From Perognathus longimembris pacificus (lineage: Eukaryota; Chordata; Mammalia; Rodentia; Heteromyidae), in NCBI RefSeq assembly GCF_023159225.1, contig NC_063161.1, positions 73,560,767 through 73,624,766 of the forward strand: 64,000 nucleotides of DNA. Reading direction: 5' to 3'. A program made the translations under genes and the position numbers. This document shows, piece by piece, positions 11,700-22,432 of the stretch (within the stretch, counting starts at the first letter, position 1; every line of letters begins with the position of its first letter). Under the pieces are notes generated by a model. The model was not told the DNA's origin, searched no databases, and saw nothing but the letters and a program-made list of their open reading frames with translations.

Positions 11700-12240
11700 C
11701 ATTTGGGTTGAAGTAGGGATGCTGAATCTAACTGGTACCATCTTGGCCACATGGTAGAGGCATGGAAGTCCTATCTCCCGGGTGATGGATGCGCCTGAAT
11801 TCCTAGAGGTAGGGACCAGGACTTGGATAATGGGTTACTGGACCTGCCAGTGTTGGGTCATGAACTCTCAAGCTCCCTGTGATCCTGCCCCCTGACCCTG
11901 GCTCTATTTAGGTCTAGACCACCTCAGGTGACATTTTGCACCATGCCTTGTGTCTCCTGCTTGTGTCCTGTCTTCTGGCTCTCCTCCTGTCACCGTGGTG
12001 TCCTACTTCAGTTCTCCATTGGCGCTGATCTGGTTTGTTGGTATTGTTTTTCTGCTCTTTCTTTCTTCTCCTGCTCTCATGGCTCAGTTTTCTGGCAGTG
12101 TTATGTGCACTTGCAGGGCTATAGGTCTTTGTGACAAGAGTCCACCTGTGTTCACTGGCATTCTAATAAAGACTCGCAATTTGACCTCTCAAAATGTGGC
12201 TTCTCTGTTTTCTTTTATAACAGAGCCATGAGAGGGGAAC
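11700..12240 (+). repeat. Possible solo LTR (weak)
   Basis: A pyrimidine-rich stretch leads to a polyadenylation signal in 'ctaataaagactcgcaattt' at about 12164. Short U5-like sequence ('gacctctcaaaatgtggctt') follows. This layout suggests an ERV LTR, but I recognise no family and see no clear TG...CA ends. It could be unrelated unique sequence. Confidence 0.25.
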
Positions 12241-14655
12241 TGGGAAACTCCAGCAAAGACTGAGAGAGCTACATGTGCTCTGGGCACGGTCTTAACCTTC
12301 TCAAGTCCTGCTCTGCTCTCTAGTCCATTGAGTAACCACTGAAGCCACAGGCAAGTTCTGGCAAGGTTATCAAGGTCTGGGGTGTAAAGTTCTTAGAAAC
12401 TGTGCTTTCCACAGCAAGCTGTGCACAAGTTGTTCCCATGGCTTCTACCACCATCGTTACCTGAGTACCAGGTGTCTTCTCTCCTCCTAAACCCCAGCCC
12501 CATGTCTAGACCTGGAATGAGACTTTAGTCACACGTTCCTGGCTGTTCCGCTGAGCAATACAATTACTCTAAGGGTGACAACTGTCCAGTCATCCCTGGA
12601 CTGGAACATGCAGCCAGGAAGTTAGAGGAAATATGAGAAGCATAAGGGCATCTGCTAACCAAGCCTGTGGGGCCCACCAAGGGTATCAGAAAGAGGCACA
12701 AGGTGCCCAGTGTCAAAGGGCACTGCCCTCTACAAAAGAAGAGTTGTTCAATTCTGCCACCTGGAAAGTCCTGTCCCTGCCCCCACCCCACTCCCACACA
12801 ACCTGCTGCTGAGTCTCCATGTGCAGTTTGCTCAGTGCAACTTCCTGCAGCCCCATGTCAACCCCAGACAGAGCCTCGGCTACAGGCTACAGGTCAGGTC
12901 CTGTCTTCTCCTTGTGATTTCTCTACTCTAAGTGACAAAAACAGACACTTCTTTTTACCCTGAAAGCCAGTGATAGTGCTTTTTATATCTCTCTGTCCTC
13001 AAACAGCCTAGGGACAACTGAGGTGTGTGTCAGTTGAAGAAGAGGCAGGGGAAGAGCTAAGTGAGATCCACCCTCAGTAGCAGGTTGTCTCCCACCCGAG
13101 GACGACGAGATGGTTCTGCTCTGGGGCCCAGGTGTCAGGTGTGGGTAGAAAGCACCCAGGAAGCTGTGTGGAATCCTGTAACTCTCTGCCAGCAAGCTTT
13201 AGTCCAATGCCTAGATTTCATCACACTGTGATGTGCAAAAGGAAGCCTGTGTCTCTTGCAGGCTGTGCATATGAAGCCGGTAGATTCTTCATTTCTTCTC
13301 CAGGCACCCTCACTCCTGAGAGGCACACTCCCATTGTTGCATATTGATTCCACGTTCCATTTATTTCCTTATCTTCCATCCTTATCCCATGCTCAGCAAC
13401 ACTCCCCCCCCACCTAATTTTCATCAGCATGCCAGTCGCTTGCCCTCCATCCCCTCCTTCAGCCCACCCCATCGCTCACTGGAGCTGAACTTCCAGTGGG
13501 TCCCTGACACCATGCTGGATGCTCTGGTCTTTACCCGGAGGACATATGACTGTGAAGGATCAAGGAGAGACAGACAGGAATGGAGTGGCAGGGGAGGCTC
13601 TAAAGACAAATGGGGAGGGTGGAGGGAGGCCCACACCTTTGCAGCCATCCCAGGGAGTCTTGCACTGTACACTTCTCCTGCCAAAAGGTGCTCCATATCA
13701 TTAGCATATTTGGGGACAGTCATATCTCACCAAGAAGAAATGTGAAGGGCACGCAGGAGCAGGTAGGGATGATGACAAAACTCCACCCTGGCTCTCTCTC
13801 TCTTAGTTTTAGTCTAACTACACACTGTCTCTTGTGACTCTGCAGAGCTATGTTTCAAAGCAATAGACTCCTGGCTCGACCAGCATGGTCTTGGGCTCCT
13901 GAATCTGCTCTTGACTCTGATCTGATGCCATGGAGCGTCCTCTCCATTTCATTCCAGTTTTGGCACAACTCTTAAATCTAACCCCAAACCTTCCTCTAGC
14001 AACACTGCAGGCTCCGGCTCTCCTATTCCTCCCCAGGAAGTTGGCTTCTTTCCTTCATCCCTCATGCACACAAATGGTCTGCTCAAGCAGACACTGCGTT
14101 GGGCTCTGCTTGTGCCAACATTCGGCTCCTGGATCATGCTCTAGCCAAGCTGGAGTTCTCATGGTAGTCACGAGCAATCTGTCCTCCAAAGGAAAGGGAG
14201 AAAAAAAAGAAAGAGAGGATGGGACCACTTGGCATAGATATTCGGGTGTCTCCAACTTAGCTCTAAGAAGAAATTCACTGACCAACAGAACTCTTGCTCC
14301 TATTTTTTTATCAGTCAAATTCTTGCTCACAGACATGTCTCTTCTAGACTAACTGGATGTATACTCTAACTCTTTATTACTGAAATCTATCCTTAGGCAT
14401 ACTAGGAGGTGTCAGTTAGGCTGAGGCTGGGTCCTCACGTGTTTGTTATGAGCATGCTCTAGCCAACTGAATTGGACAAAAAGAGCTGGTAGTGTCTGGC
14501 AGTCCCTGAGTATTCCCAGCCACACGCTTACCTCTCTTAGAATAGATTACATCTGTGGATGACTAATTCCACCCACTACGTGTTGACTGGCTGCACTTGC
14601 TGTGAACCCCCCTAACCCATCCACTATCCTTCCTGAAAATGAGATAGTAATTCCA
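12241..14655. other. No gene seen; 2.4 kb of single-copy-looking sequence
   Basis: Many overlapping frames of 60-140 codons occur on both strands (for example 13344-13745 and 13930-14352). Their translations are Ser/Pro/Leu-rich, unrelated to one another and without domains, as expected of moderately GC-rich non-coding DNA. Confidence 0.4.
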
Positions 14656-14657
14656 GA

Positions 14658-14735
14658 GGATGATGATGATGATGAAAGTGATGATTGATGGCGATGGTGA
14701 TGATGATGGTGGTAGTGATGATAATGGTGATAGCC
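14658..14735. repeat. (GAT)n imperfect microsatellite
   Basis: GATGATGATGATGAT followed by degenerate GATGGT/GATAAT triplets, giving a Met/Asp-rich artefact frame. Confidence 0.9.
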
Positions 14736-14774
14736 TATTTCACAGTAATGGCATAAAGATGACTAAGATTCTGG

Positions 14775-14892
14775 ATATATTATGTTATATATATGTGTGT
14801 ATACATACACACATATATACATGTAATATACAATGTATAATAAATATACACATTCACATATGCAATATACATATACACTACATATGTGCTTA
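14775..14892. repeat. TA/CA-rich low-complexity tract
   Basis: Alternating purine-pyrimidine sequence ('atatatgtgtgtatacatac' and similar) for about 110 bases. Confidence 0.8.
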
Positions 14893-16455
14893 ATATGTAA
14901 ACTATAAAGTGGCAGGCCAAATGATAGATTTACCTAAGGAGTAGCAGTTCCCACTATTTCATCAGGTGGGCACATTATTTAACAATACTGGGGGCCTTAT
15001 TTTTCCACCTGGCACTACAGGCAGGACTATGTGGAACCCAGACTAGTACCCCAGAAAGACATCGGCAAAAGTAAGGATGTATGAGCCGCAGAAGAGCTGA
15101 ACTCAGCCGGGAAGTGTCTAATGTGGAAAAGTGTGGCAAATCTTTCTGTAAAGCAAGATATGCCCTGCACAATAGACTTCAGAAATCTAGGACATGCTCA
15201 GGTCTCAATTTTAAACCTGCCAGGTGAGTCTGCAGCACACTCATTCTGAGGCTAATTCCGTCAACAGCTATTTGTTTAGAATAAGTAGATGAATGAAGGG
15301 ACGGCTGTGCAGACAAAATGAAGAGATGATGGTAATCTTACAGTACCAAGGCCAGGGATGGTTTTACTTCTCCTTCTCAACTAGCTCCATGCACAATCAC
15401 TAGGCAAAATTTGACTTTACTAGCACTGTTAAAGGTACCTGAATGATTGAGAAGTTACTGCAACATTGTAGTAAGCAGTGTGACATGTGTTATGAAGTGT
15501 TTGTGTTCACCGAGCATCTCTGAGGGAACGAAACACAAGCAGATGGAGAGTTTATTATGCTTGTAGTCAAGGCTTCACAGGACTCCATGTCCAGGTTTGT
15601 AGGCCCTGGCTTTCTGTCCACTTTGCATACCCAGGGCTCAGTGGGCAGAGGGAAGGCCCTGGTAGCAGAGTCACTCTCTCTTCTATCCAGCCTCAGTCTC
15701 TGGGCTCCATCTTTTCATATTTCACTTTGTGGGAAGTTATTACCATGTGCTAACACTGCCTGCTGACTGCCATTGGGGACAGCATCCTGTCTGTTATCAC
15801 AGCCACAAAGGAAGCCATCGCCATCTGGTTTAGGGGCTAGCACTGCACGACTTCAGGCACTCTTGCTGGTCCCCTTGGCACCCCCAGCAGTAGCTCTTCC
15901 CGCTCAGTCCTCCTAACCCCACATCCCCCAAGAGCTCATTTTCTGGCTTAACCGTAACACCATAAAACCGGATGGATTAGAGATCATGTTCTGCTCTCAA
16001 GGAGCCTCTCTCATAAAGGTGTAGTGGAGAAAAGCCCAGCACTCCGTGGTGATCATAATGACTAGCTTGGCTGATGACCAATTCAGATAATTGGCCATAG
16101 ACCTGGCCTCTCACAGCACCCCCGTCACTCAGCGGGGAGTCAGCTGATCAATACGTTTATTCTGTCAGCCGTCACGGTTTGGCGTTCACACGTCTCAGCT
16201 GGGTGAACTGGACTGAAAAATGGAAACCTGCCAATATGAGAATCATTGTGTTCCCATCCATGCCGTCTTGTCACATGGAGTTGCAAAGAATTTCTCCTGG
16301 CTTGGCAGATCTAAGCCATGACCTTGATTTTCAGCTCCTGGGTCCCTTCAGTTATTACCAATTCCATACAGCTTTGAAACCATCTCAGTCCCATAAGTTC
16401 TACCCCTAAGATTTCTTCTGCTGTGCTGTCTAATATCCTTCCTGTAAACATAGGC
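14893..16455. other. No gene seen
   Basis: No repeat recognised. The segment 16040-16215 has several CpGs, paired 'caattcagataattgg' half-sites and 'gtcagctgatcaatacg'. It is a modest candidate for a conserved element. Confidence 0.3.
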
Positions 16456-16461
16456 AAACAC

Positions 16462-16640
16462 CACACAAACATACACACACACACACACACACACACACTT
16501 CCCCTAAACAAGCAAACCACATACACAAACACCCTTCCCCTAAACAACAGGCAAACTACACACATGCAAACACACACCCCCTTAAACACAAGCAAATACT
16601 ATTTACACACACAAAAACACGTGATAACAATACACACATA
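16462..16640. repeat. CA-rich degenerate microsatellite
   Basis: A pure (CA)n core at about 16471-16498 is flanked by degenerate 'caaacacacccttcccctaa'-type repeats that recur three times at irregular spacing. Confidence 0.85.
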
Positions 16641-16724
16641 CCAACATATGTAATACCAATTCTAACTAGTTATTTTTTCTCATTAGAGACCATGTGTATG
16701 GAACACAATCATTTATTCTAGCCT

Positions 16725-16812
16725 GTTGTTTTTTGTGTCAGTTCTGGGCCTTGAACTTGGGGTGTGCACACTGTCCCTGAGCTTTGTCACTCAAGGCTAG
16801 TGCTACTAAGAA
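16725..16812 (-). repeat. SINE tail fragment, antisense
   Basis: 'cagttctgggccttgaact' followed by 'cactgtccctgagctttgtc' and 'ctcaaggctagtgctac' is the antisense of the shared right monomer. No head remains. Confidence 0.65.
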
Positions 16813-16887
16813 GGCAGTACGTTATGATGGAAGGGTGCAGTAGTGCTACACTGTGTACCTCATGACCAGGATACGAAAATAAGTATA

Positions 16888-17080
16888 GGGCTGGGATTAT
16901 GGCCTAATGGTAGAGTGCTTGCCTTCTATACATGAAGCCGTGGGTTTAGTTCCTCAGCACCACGTATATAGGAAAAGCCAGAAGTGGCGCTGTGGCTCAA
17001 GTGGTAGAGTGCTAGCCTTGAGCAAAAAGAAGCCAGGGACAGTGCTCAGGCCCTGAGTCTAAGCCCCAAGACTGGCAAAA
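16888..17080 (+). repeat. ID-headed dimeric SINE
   Basis: The left monomer ('gggctgggattatggcctaa' through 'ggtttagttcctcagcacc') is tRNA-Ala/ID-like. The right monomer ('gccagaagtggcgctgtggc' through 'ctgagtctaagccccaagac') is the second tRNA-like unit. AAAATAAGTA at 16876-16885 recurs at 17080-17089 as a probable target-site duplication merging with the A-tail. Pol III A/B boxes are inside the left monomer. Confidence 0.9.
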
Positions 17081-17089
17081 AAATAAGTA

Positions 17090-17222
17090 CATACACAAAT
17101 ACATACATGCATGAAAGGCAGGCAGGCAGGGAGGGAAAGAGGAAAGTACAGAGGAGAGAGAGTAGGAGAGGGAGGAAAGGAAAGAGGGAGGGAGGAAGGC
17201 AGGCAGGCAGGCAGGCAGGCAG
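17090..17222. repeat. SINE-tail-associated simple repeats: (CATA), purine tract, (GGCA)n
   Basis: Immediately after the SINE tail there is 'catacacaaatacatacatg', then about 90 bases of G/A-rich sequence, ending in six GGCA units at 17198-17221. Confidence 0.9.
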
Positions 17223-17224
17223 CG

Positions 17225-17385
17225 GCATCCCACAGTAGAGCATGTCCCCCATAAGCTAAAACCTTATACTAGTGCCTGCCTCTTAAAGTTTCCACCACCT
17301 ACTAATAGCATCTGGCTACAGAAGGAGCCCTAAATACATGGGCCTTTGGGAGAACATTCTAGATCCAAATTACAGTACAAGGCTT
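17225..17385 (-). repeat. MaLR-type LTR fragment, antisense
   Basis: 'cctcttaaagtttccaccac', 'catgggcctttgggagaac' and 'attctagatccaaattacag' are the antisense first part of the same LTR family as at 28.8 kb. Confidence 0.65.
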
Positions 17386-18298
17386 GTTCTGGGAACACAG
17401 AGGTGTATAACTCACTTTCCCGTCTGATACTTGTATTCTAGGGGTAGTGTACAAGTTGACAACACCCCATCAACTTTGAGGTAGAGTTATGGGTGGGGTC
17501 TATAGAACACAAGGCCAGCAGGAGGACATGGAAGCCGAGCCAGGAGGAAGCAGCACATTTTACTGAAAAGGTAATACTGGAGTCGAGCTCTGAAGCAAAA
17601 CAGGTGACAGGCTAAGCAGGGGAGGAACAGAGGGAAGCATGGGTAGGAGGCAACAAAAGGCAGAGGAGTACTATCTATACTTCTAGACTTATTGGAGCCC
17701 AGAGTGCAGGGGAGACAGTGGGCCATCTCCAGAAGGACTTCGTGAGCTCCCTCCAGTAAAGGAAAGAGTGAACTGCTGGAGTGCTGTCACCACTGCAAGC
17801 ATCATCTGAGAATGATTGTAATAGAGGGCTCATGCAGGTGGCAAATGTATGCAGGGGAAGGGACAGGAATCAATGCTCAGTGACCAATTAGGAGCCTGTT
17901 GGAACAATAGAAGCTAAAAATAATGATGTGCCCGAATTGAGCAGAACATTGGTTTACCAAAACAGCACAGCAATGCTTTCCTTCCAGCCAGTTCTCATTT
18001 GGTTCTCCAGTGGAAGCCAAAAATCCAACAGCAGATTGCAGCCATCTCTGCATAGAACCAGAGAAAGAGAGGCCAAGGGTACAGATGGCCAGGTCCTCCC
18101 TGGATCCTGGAAAGAACAGCAACAAATTAGCATGGAACACGTGCTTCCATTTCCCTGGGACTGTGATGCTTCCAATAAGCCCACCCTTGGGCAAAGCTGG
18201 CAGATGAGCGTGGCATGACTGAACAGGACAGGAAGGGAATCAATGGATGTGTGTATCAATCAAACGTACTTACAGATGAAGTCCACAGTTTTATAGTT
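17386..18298. other. No gene seen
   Basis: Opposite-strand frames of 96-105 codons at 17877-18259 shadow one another and are not recognisable. Confidence 0.35.
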
Positions 18299-18299
18299 C

Positions 18300-18463
18300 A
18301 ACATCAGAGCAAGGAGATTTCCACCCATTTCCCATCTCTTCCATCCTTTTATTACATTCTTTAGAGAACTATCCCTATCTTTTCATTCTGCTCAAAGAAT
18401 TGAGTGGTTATCTTCCATCAGAAATGGAATCTGGGACAGGCAAAAGGCAATCCATGGCCTAAA

Positions 18464-18467
<4 letters not shown>
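18300..18467. repeat. Direct repeat, copy A
   Basis: Shares with 18848-19032 the ordered words 'aacatcagag', 'atttc(c/t)acccaatt/catt', 'tccatcagaaatggaatctg' and 'gggacagg'. The second copy has an extra segment of about 17 bases. It may be part of an antisense L1 but I cannot place it in a known family. Confidence 0.7.

Positions 18468-18514
<47 letters not shown>
18467..18514. repeat. (CA)n microsatellite
   Basis: About 24 perfect AC units adjoining copy A of the direct repeat. Confidence 0.97.
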
Positions 18515-18516
<2 letters not shown>

Positions 18517-18689
18517 AATCTTCAAGTAGTTGTACAATTTTCCTAGCATTGAATATTATAATTGTATTCTCCCCCTGCCTTCTTCTGTTCATTTGTCTAC
18601 CTTTTCCTCTTACTCTTAGCCCTCACATCTCAGGGACCAGCTTCCTGGTATTCATTTTGTTGGACTGTGAGTTAGTTGTTTTAAGGAGT

Positions 18690-18842
18690 TGTATCATATG
18701 AATTCTCCCCTGGATATACCACACTTCGGTTAATACATTTAGGTACACATGTATTTAACTTTGTATGTGTCTACTCATATACTTATAAATGAGATTGACC
18801 ACACATGAGAGAAAAAGGGCATCCTCTGTCTTTCTGTGCCCA
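18690..18842 (-). repeat. L1 3'-region fragment, antisense
   Basis: 'cacacatgagagaaaaaggg' and 'cctctgtctttctgtgccca' are the antisense of the end of L1 ORF2 (the segment reading '...cagaaagaca...tctctcat...tgg' in sense). The left limit is uncertain. Confidence 0.55.
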
Positions 18843-18847
18843 ACTAA

Positions 18848-19032
18848 AACATCAGAGAAAGGGGATTTCTACCCAATTCCTATCTGCTATCTTTTCTATT
18901 AAGTTCTTTGAAAAACAAGAAAGTATTGAACCATCCCTCTCTCTTCAGTCTGCTGAAAGAACCGAGTGATTACCCTCCATCAGAAATGGAATCTGGGACA
19001 GGCGTGAGACAATCTATAGCTTAGAATTTTAA
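18848..19032. repeat. Direct repeat, copy B
   Basis: Diverged second copy of 18300-18467 in the same orientation, start-to-start distance about 548 bp. Confidence 0.7.
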
Positions 19033-19485
19033 GTGATCCTAGTCTTTTAGTGACAGTGGAACTGGATGGTTTAAGGGATGTATTTTTGGAAATGCTGTAA
19101 ATGCAGAATAAAAGCTAGGCATATCTTGAATGACTAACATTTGTTAGTCTATAAAAGCCATCACCAGGCTGTCAGGGTGCACACGAAGCTCCACGAACAG
19201 TTGCTTCCTTCCCAGGTACTGCAGTTTTCTCGGTGAGAAATATGATGATCATGGTCAGTGTTTATGCTTCTGTCCATCGTGGGCTTATTAGCTTTCTATC
19301 TTGCATCTTCCAGAGAAGGAATGACAACTTGCCACTGCACATCTGTGTGAACATGGATGTGAAGTGTCCCCAGGGCTCGACCCTCACAGTAGACCCATCT
19401 GTAGAAGGTTCATAGATGAACAGACTGTCTATCAAGTGGTGATAGAATGGAGGATGTGGGGCCTTGGAGGAAGCAAGCCACGGGG
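19033..19485. other. No gene seen
   Basis: Only frames of 60-80 codons; no repeat identified. Confidence 0.35.
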
Positions 19486-19489
19486 ACAC

Positions 19490-19728
19490 ATCCTTGAGGA
19501 CCATGTCTTGTTCCTCCTTTCTTCTCTCTGTCCCTCTGCTTCCTGGCTGCCTGGAGGAGAGCAGCTCTGCCTACCATGTCCTCTCCACCACGATGCTCTC
19601 ACCACAGGCCCACAGCAGGTGAACCTGGACTGAAAATATGAGCCACACCAATCTTTCTTCTTTTAAGTTGATTTCTCTCAAGTGTTTTGTTGGTGTGGGA
19701 GTTATCAGGCAGACATTGGCCAAGGTAT
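19490..19728 (+). repeat. MaLR-type LTR, sense
   Basis: 'ccaccacgatgctctcacca', 'caggcccacagcaggtgaac', 'ctggactgaaaatatgagcc' and 'cttttaagttgatttctctc' follow the sense order of this LTR family. The 5' portion is not recognisable. Confidence 0.6.
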
Positions 19729-19851
19729 GGTATTTTAGGATTTCTCAAACCCTCATCAGTGCCTAGCTTTGATCCCCCAAGTGAGCATACTTGACTCACT
19801 AGTACCCTGGGGTCAGCAGTCTCCAAGATACCCTAGGGAAGAAAGACAGGG

Positions 19852-20035
19852 GACAGAGGCTGAGTGAGGAGGATCACTGTCCCAGACTGGCAAGTTTAAA
19901 GCTAGCATCAGATCCTACCTGAGAAACAAACTAAAGGAAAATGAATCACAGACATGGCTCAAGTGTGAGAGCACTTGCCTAGTAATCTGGCACCCTGAGT
20001 TCAATTCTCAGGTTTAACTAAAATATAACATAAAA
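19852..20035 (+). repeat. B1-dID-type SINE, head truncated
   Basis: B1 right part ('gaggaggatcactgtcccag') leads to 'gagaaacaaactaaaggaaa' and an ID-like tail 'catggctcaagtgtgagagc ... gagttcaattctcagg'. Confidence 0.7.
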
Positions 20036-20730
20036 GGAAATGGATAGCTCTTTAAAGAGCTTAGGCACAGCAGGCTAAGTGTTTGCTTGTGGCTTTGTTT
20101 CTAGTCAGGTCTGAAAATTATACTCCCTAGATCTGAGTCCATCTCTCTGCTTTACAAGTACCAAGGAGCCGTTTGCAGCTACTAATTTTTGAGTTAGCTA
20201 CTGACACATGGTTGGTGAGAAAGAGAGAAAAGCAATGCAAAAAAAAGGCATCCCGGGCAGCTCTTCTTTCAAGTGTCATTTCACAGTGTTGAGCCCAGAA
20301 TCTTGAGTGCTCTGAGCACGGAGCAAATAGAACTCCACCAGTACAGCAGCCTGCTGCTCCGGTGGGCTGTGCTTGCTCTATCTCGAGGAATGTCAGAAGT
20401 GGAGTATGGTGGAAGAAACGGGCAGCGAGGAGTACTGAGGAATACCGAGAGAGGAAGAAACTGCTCTCTGTGTGTAAGAGCAAAGGGCTGGAGAAGATGG
20501 AGGCGGCAGTAGTGCGTGCAGGACATGTGTAGAGACGGCTTCTTTGCCATCAGCAGCTCTCAGAAGAGTCTGAGGCATAAAGTGGTTCCAAGAAGTTCCT
20601 AGAGCATTTGTGGGAAGACTTTTCACAGAGAGGAGCCAAAGTGCTGCCAAGATAAGGAGCTCCTCTGTGTCTCAGAGAGCACCACAATGAGGAATAAGAT
20701 GGGCTTCTCCAGGTTCTGCATCCAAGACCA
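20036..20730. other. No gene seen; moderately CpG-containing unique block
   Basis: Overlapping frames of 79-118 codons on both strands around 20127-20650 have no recognisable domain. 'gaagatggaggcggcagt' at about 20493 resembles a YY1-type element. Nothing else supports a promoter. Confidence 0.3.
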
Positions 20731-20734
20731 GCAC

Positions 20735-20850
20735 TGTGCCTTCACTTGGGAACTTGTTCAAAGGCAACTTCTTGGGCACCCCTTACCTCCAGGTAATGAA
20801 AATGTAGGCACTGGGACCCAGGTGGGTGCCTTACCAGTCTCCACCTCCAG
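20735..20850 (+). repeat. MER5A-like hAT transposon relic
   Basis: 'cacttgggaacttgttcaaa', 'gcaacttcttgggcaccc' and 'cactgggacccagg' match the left-hand order of MER5A (Charlie-type non-autonomous DNA transposon). Confidence 0.55.
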
Positions 20851-20944
20851 AAGGCAGGACAAGGGGCTGGGAATTATGATGATTGAAGATTTACTACACT
20901 GACACTCACAGCCAGGATCACTCAACTCCCTGTGAAAAATAAGA

Positions 20945-21262
20945 AGGGAGCTGGGCACTGGTGACTCATGCCTATAATCCTAGCTACTCCAGAGGTGAAG
21001 ATCAGGGAGATCAAATTTAAGGACAGCCCGAGCAAGTTCACAAGATCCCATCACAACAGAAAAAAACTGGGTGTCCTGGTATACATATGCCCATCATCCC
21101 ACCACAATGGAAAGTGTAAGGTAGGCAGATTTAGGAAGATTAACTATACTTCAAAATAACCTGAGCAAATAGGGCTGGTGGTGTGGCTCAACTGGTAGAG
21201 TGCCTGCCTAACAAACACAAAGCCCCGAGTTCAAACCCTAGTACTGTCCACCCACCAAAAGG
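20945..21262 (+). repeat. B1-dID composite SINE, nearly complete
   Basis: The head 'gctgggcactggtgactcat' and 'cctataatcctagctactcc' is B1/7SL. A partial second arm follows after an A-run. The tail 'gctggtggtgtggctcaact ... gagttcaaaccctagtact' is a well-kept ID-like monomer with recognisable A and B boxes. Confidence 0.8.
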
Positions 21263-21672
21263 GGACAAAACAGAAAGAAATGAACCTGTACCAAATTCCA
21301 GCAAATCTCCCTTCTGAGAAAAATTTCTCTGATTTCACTTTGATATTTGAAACATAAAAGAGGGTGATATTCCTCATGGAGCTGTCACTAAGTGGTTAAA
21401 AACACACAGAGTACACAATGCACTAAGTATACTACCACTGGCACAACATAGAGATACGGGTACTCTCAAGGTGGTGTGGAGCTTTTGGCTCTGTGTCCCA
21501 CACCAGGGTTTAAAAGTCTTATGTCATACGAATCCCAAAGATCTTACAAACAACTGGAGGGGTATGTTGTGGTGTAGAGAGAGTAGACTTCAAAGGCAAA
21601 AGTGATTTTGAATTTCTAGTTAAAATGATGCAAGAACTCTGACTTTTATTAAACTCAAGAATCTGAAAGACC
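21263..21672. other. No gene seen
   Basis: Unique-looking, A/T-rich. The 91-102 codon minus-strand frames that start here are driven by the adjoining pyrimidine tract. Confidence 0.35.
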
Positions 21673-21836
21673 TTTCCTTCCTTCCTTCCTTCCTTTCCTT
21701 CCTTTCCTTCCCTCCCTCCCTCCCTTCCTTCCTTCCTTCCTTCCTTCCTTCCTTCCTTCCTTCCTTCTTTCCTACATTCCCTCCCTCCCTCCCTCCCTCC
21801 CTCCCTCCCTCCCTCCCATCCCTCCATCCCTTCCTT
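21673..21836. repeat. (TTCC)n/(CCCT)n polypyrimidine tract
   Basis: About 160 bases of nearly pure pyrimidine on the plus strand: TTCC, then CCCT, TTCC again and CCCT again. It yields Gly/Arg/Lys/Glu-repeat artefact frames on the minus strand. Confidence 0.97.
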
Positions 21837-21837
21837 C

Positions 21838-21945
21838 TTATGCTGGTACTGGGTTCTCTCTCTCTCTCTTTTTTTTTTTTCCTCAAGGCTGGCACTCTAC
21901 TGCACTACCTTTGCTTCCAACCTTTGAGCTTTCTATGGAAGAAAA
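21838..21945 (-). repeat. SINE tail fragment, antisense, expanded by CT/T tracts
   Basis: 'tgctggtactgggttctctc' and 'cctcaaggctggcactctac' flank a (CT)n-T(n) run at 21856-21882. This matches the position of the short T-run in other antisense tails. Confidence 0.6.
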
Positions 21946-22316
21946 GCAAAATGAAATCAAGTTTGCTCTTTGATACAAGCCAGATAGGGTTGGAGGCTAG
22001 GGACCTCAACTCAGAACAACAGTTTTAGTTGCTGAATGTTGCACACACAGGCAAGATTTTTTTTCCAATTAAATCCAAGAAAAAGTCTCTATATGTTCAT
22101 CTTAGCACTTATGAAAATAATGTGTGGGAAAGCCCCACCAGTGAATGTTGCAGAAATTAAAGGTCTGCAGCATTAGAGCACCATGTCCAGTTGCTGGACT
22201 AATGCCTCCTACTGAGGTGGCAGTGTGGCTTTCTGAGATCCCTCACTTCTGAGAACTGCTCTTTTCTTTGCTCTGCACACTGGCTCATGTAGGTGTTCTT
22301 TTTTGGAAAGCTGCAG
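21946..22316. other. No gene seen
   Basis: No repeat identified. Confidence 0.35.
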
Positions 22317-22317
22317 G

Positions 22318-22432
22318 GCCAGGGGCAAGGGACAGCATCTTGCTATGTAGCCCAAACTAGCCTTCAACTCATATTCTTCCTGCCTCAGCCTCCCAAGTGT
22401 TAGGATTATGGTTATATTCTACTATGGCCCAG
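22318..22432 (-). repeat. B1-type SINE, antisense
   Basis: 'cttgctatgtagcccaaact', 'tgcctcagcctcccaagtgt' and 'aggattatgg' are the antisense B1/7SL left arm. Confidence 0.75.

Noticed and set aside
11928..12231. Two overlapping 68- and 93-codon hydrophobic frames, considered as a membrane peptide
   Set aside because: Hydrophobicity follows from a T/C-rich stretch in a possible LTR; no signal-peptide context.
20273..20650. Overlapping frames near a YY1-like motif, considered as a first exon
   Set aside because: No CpG island, no clear splice donor with conserved frame, and competing frames on both strands.
21519..21895. Minus-strand Gly/Arg/Glu/Lys-repeat proteins
   Set aside because: Pure translation of the (TTCC)n/(CCCT)n tract.
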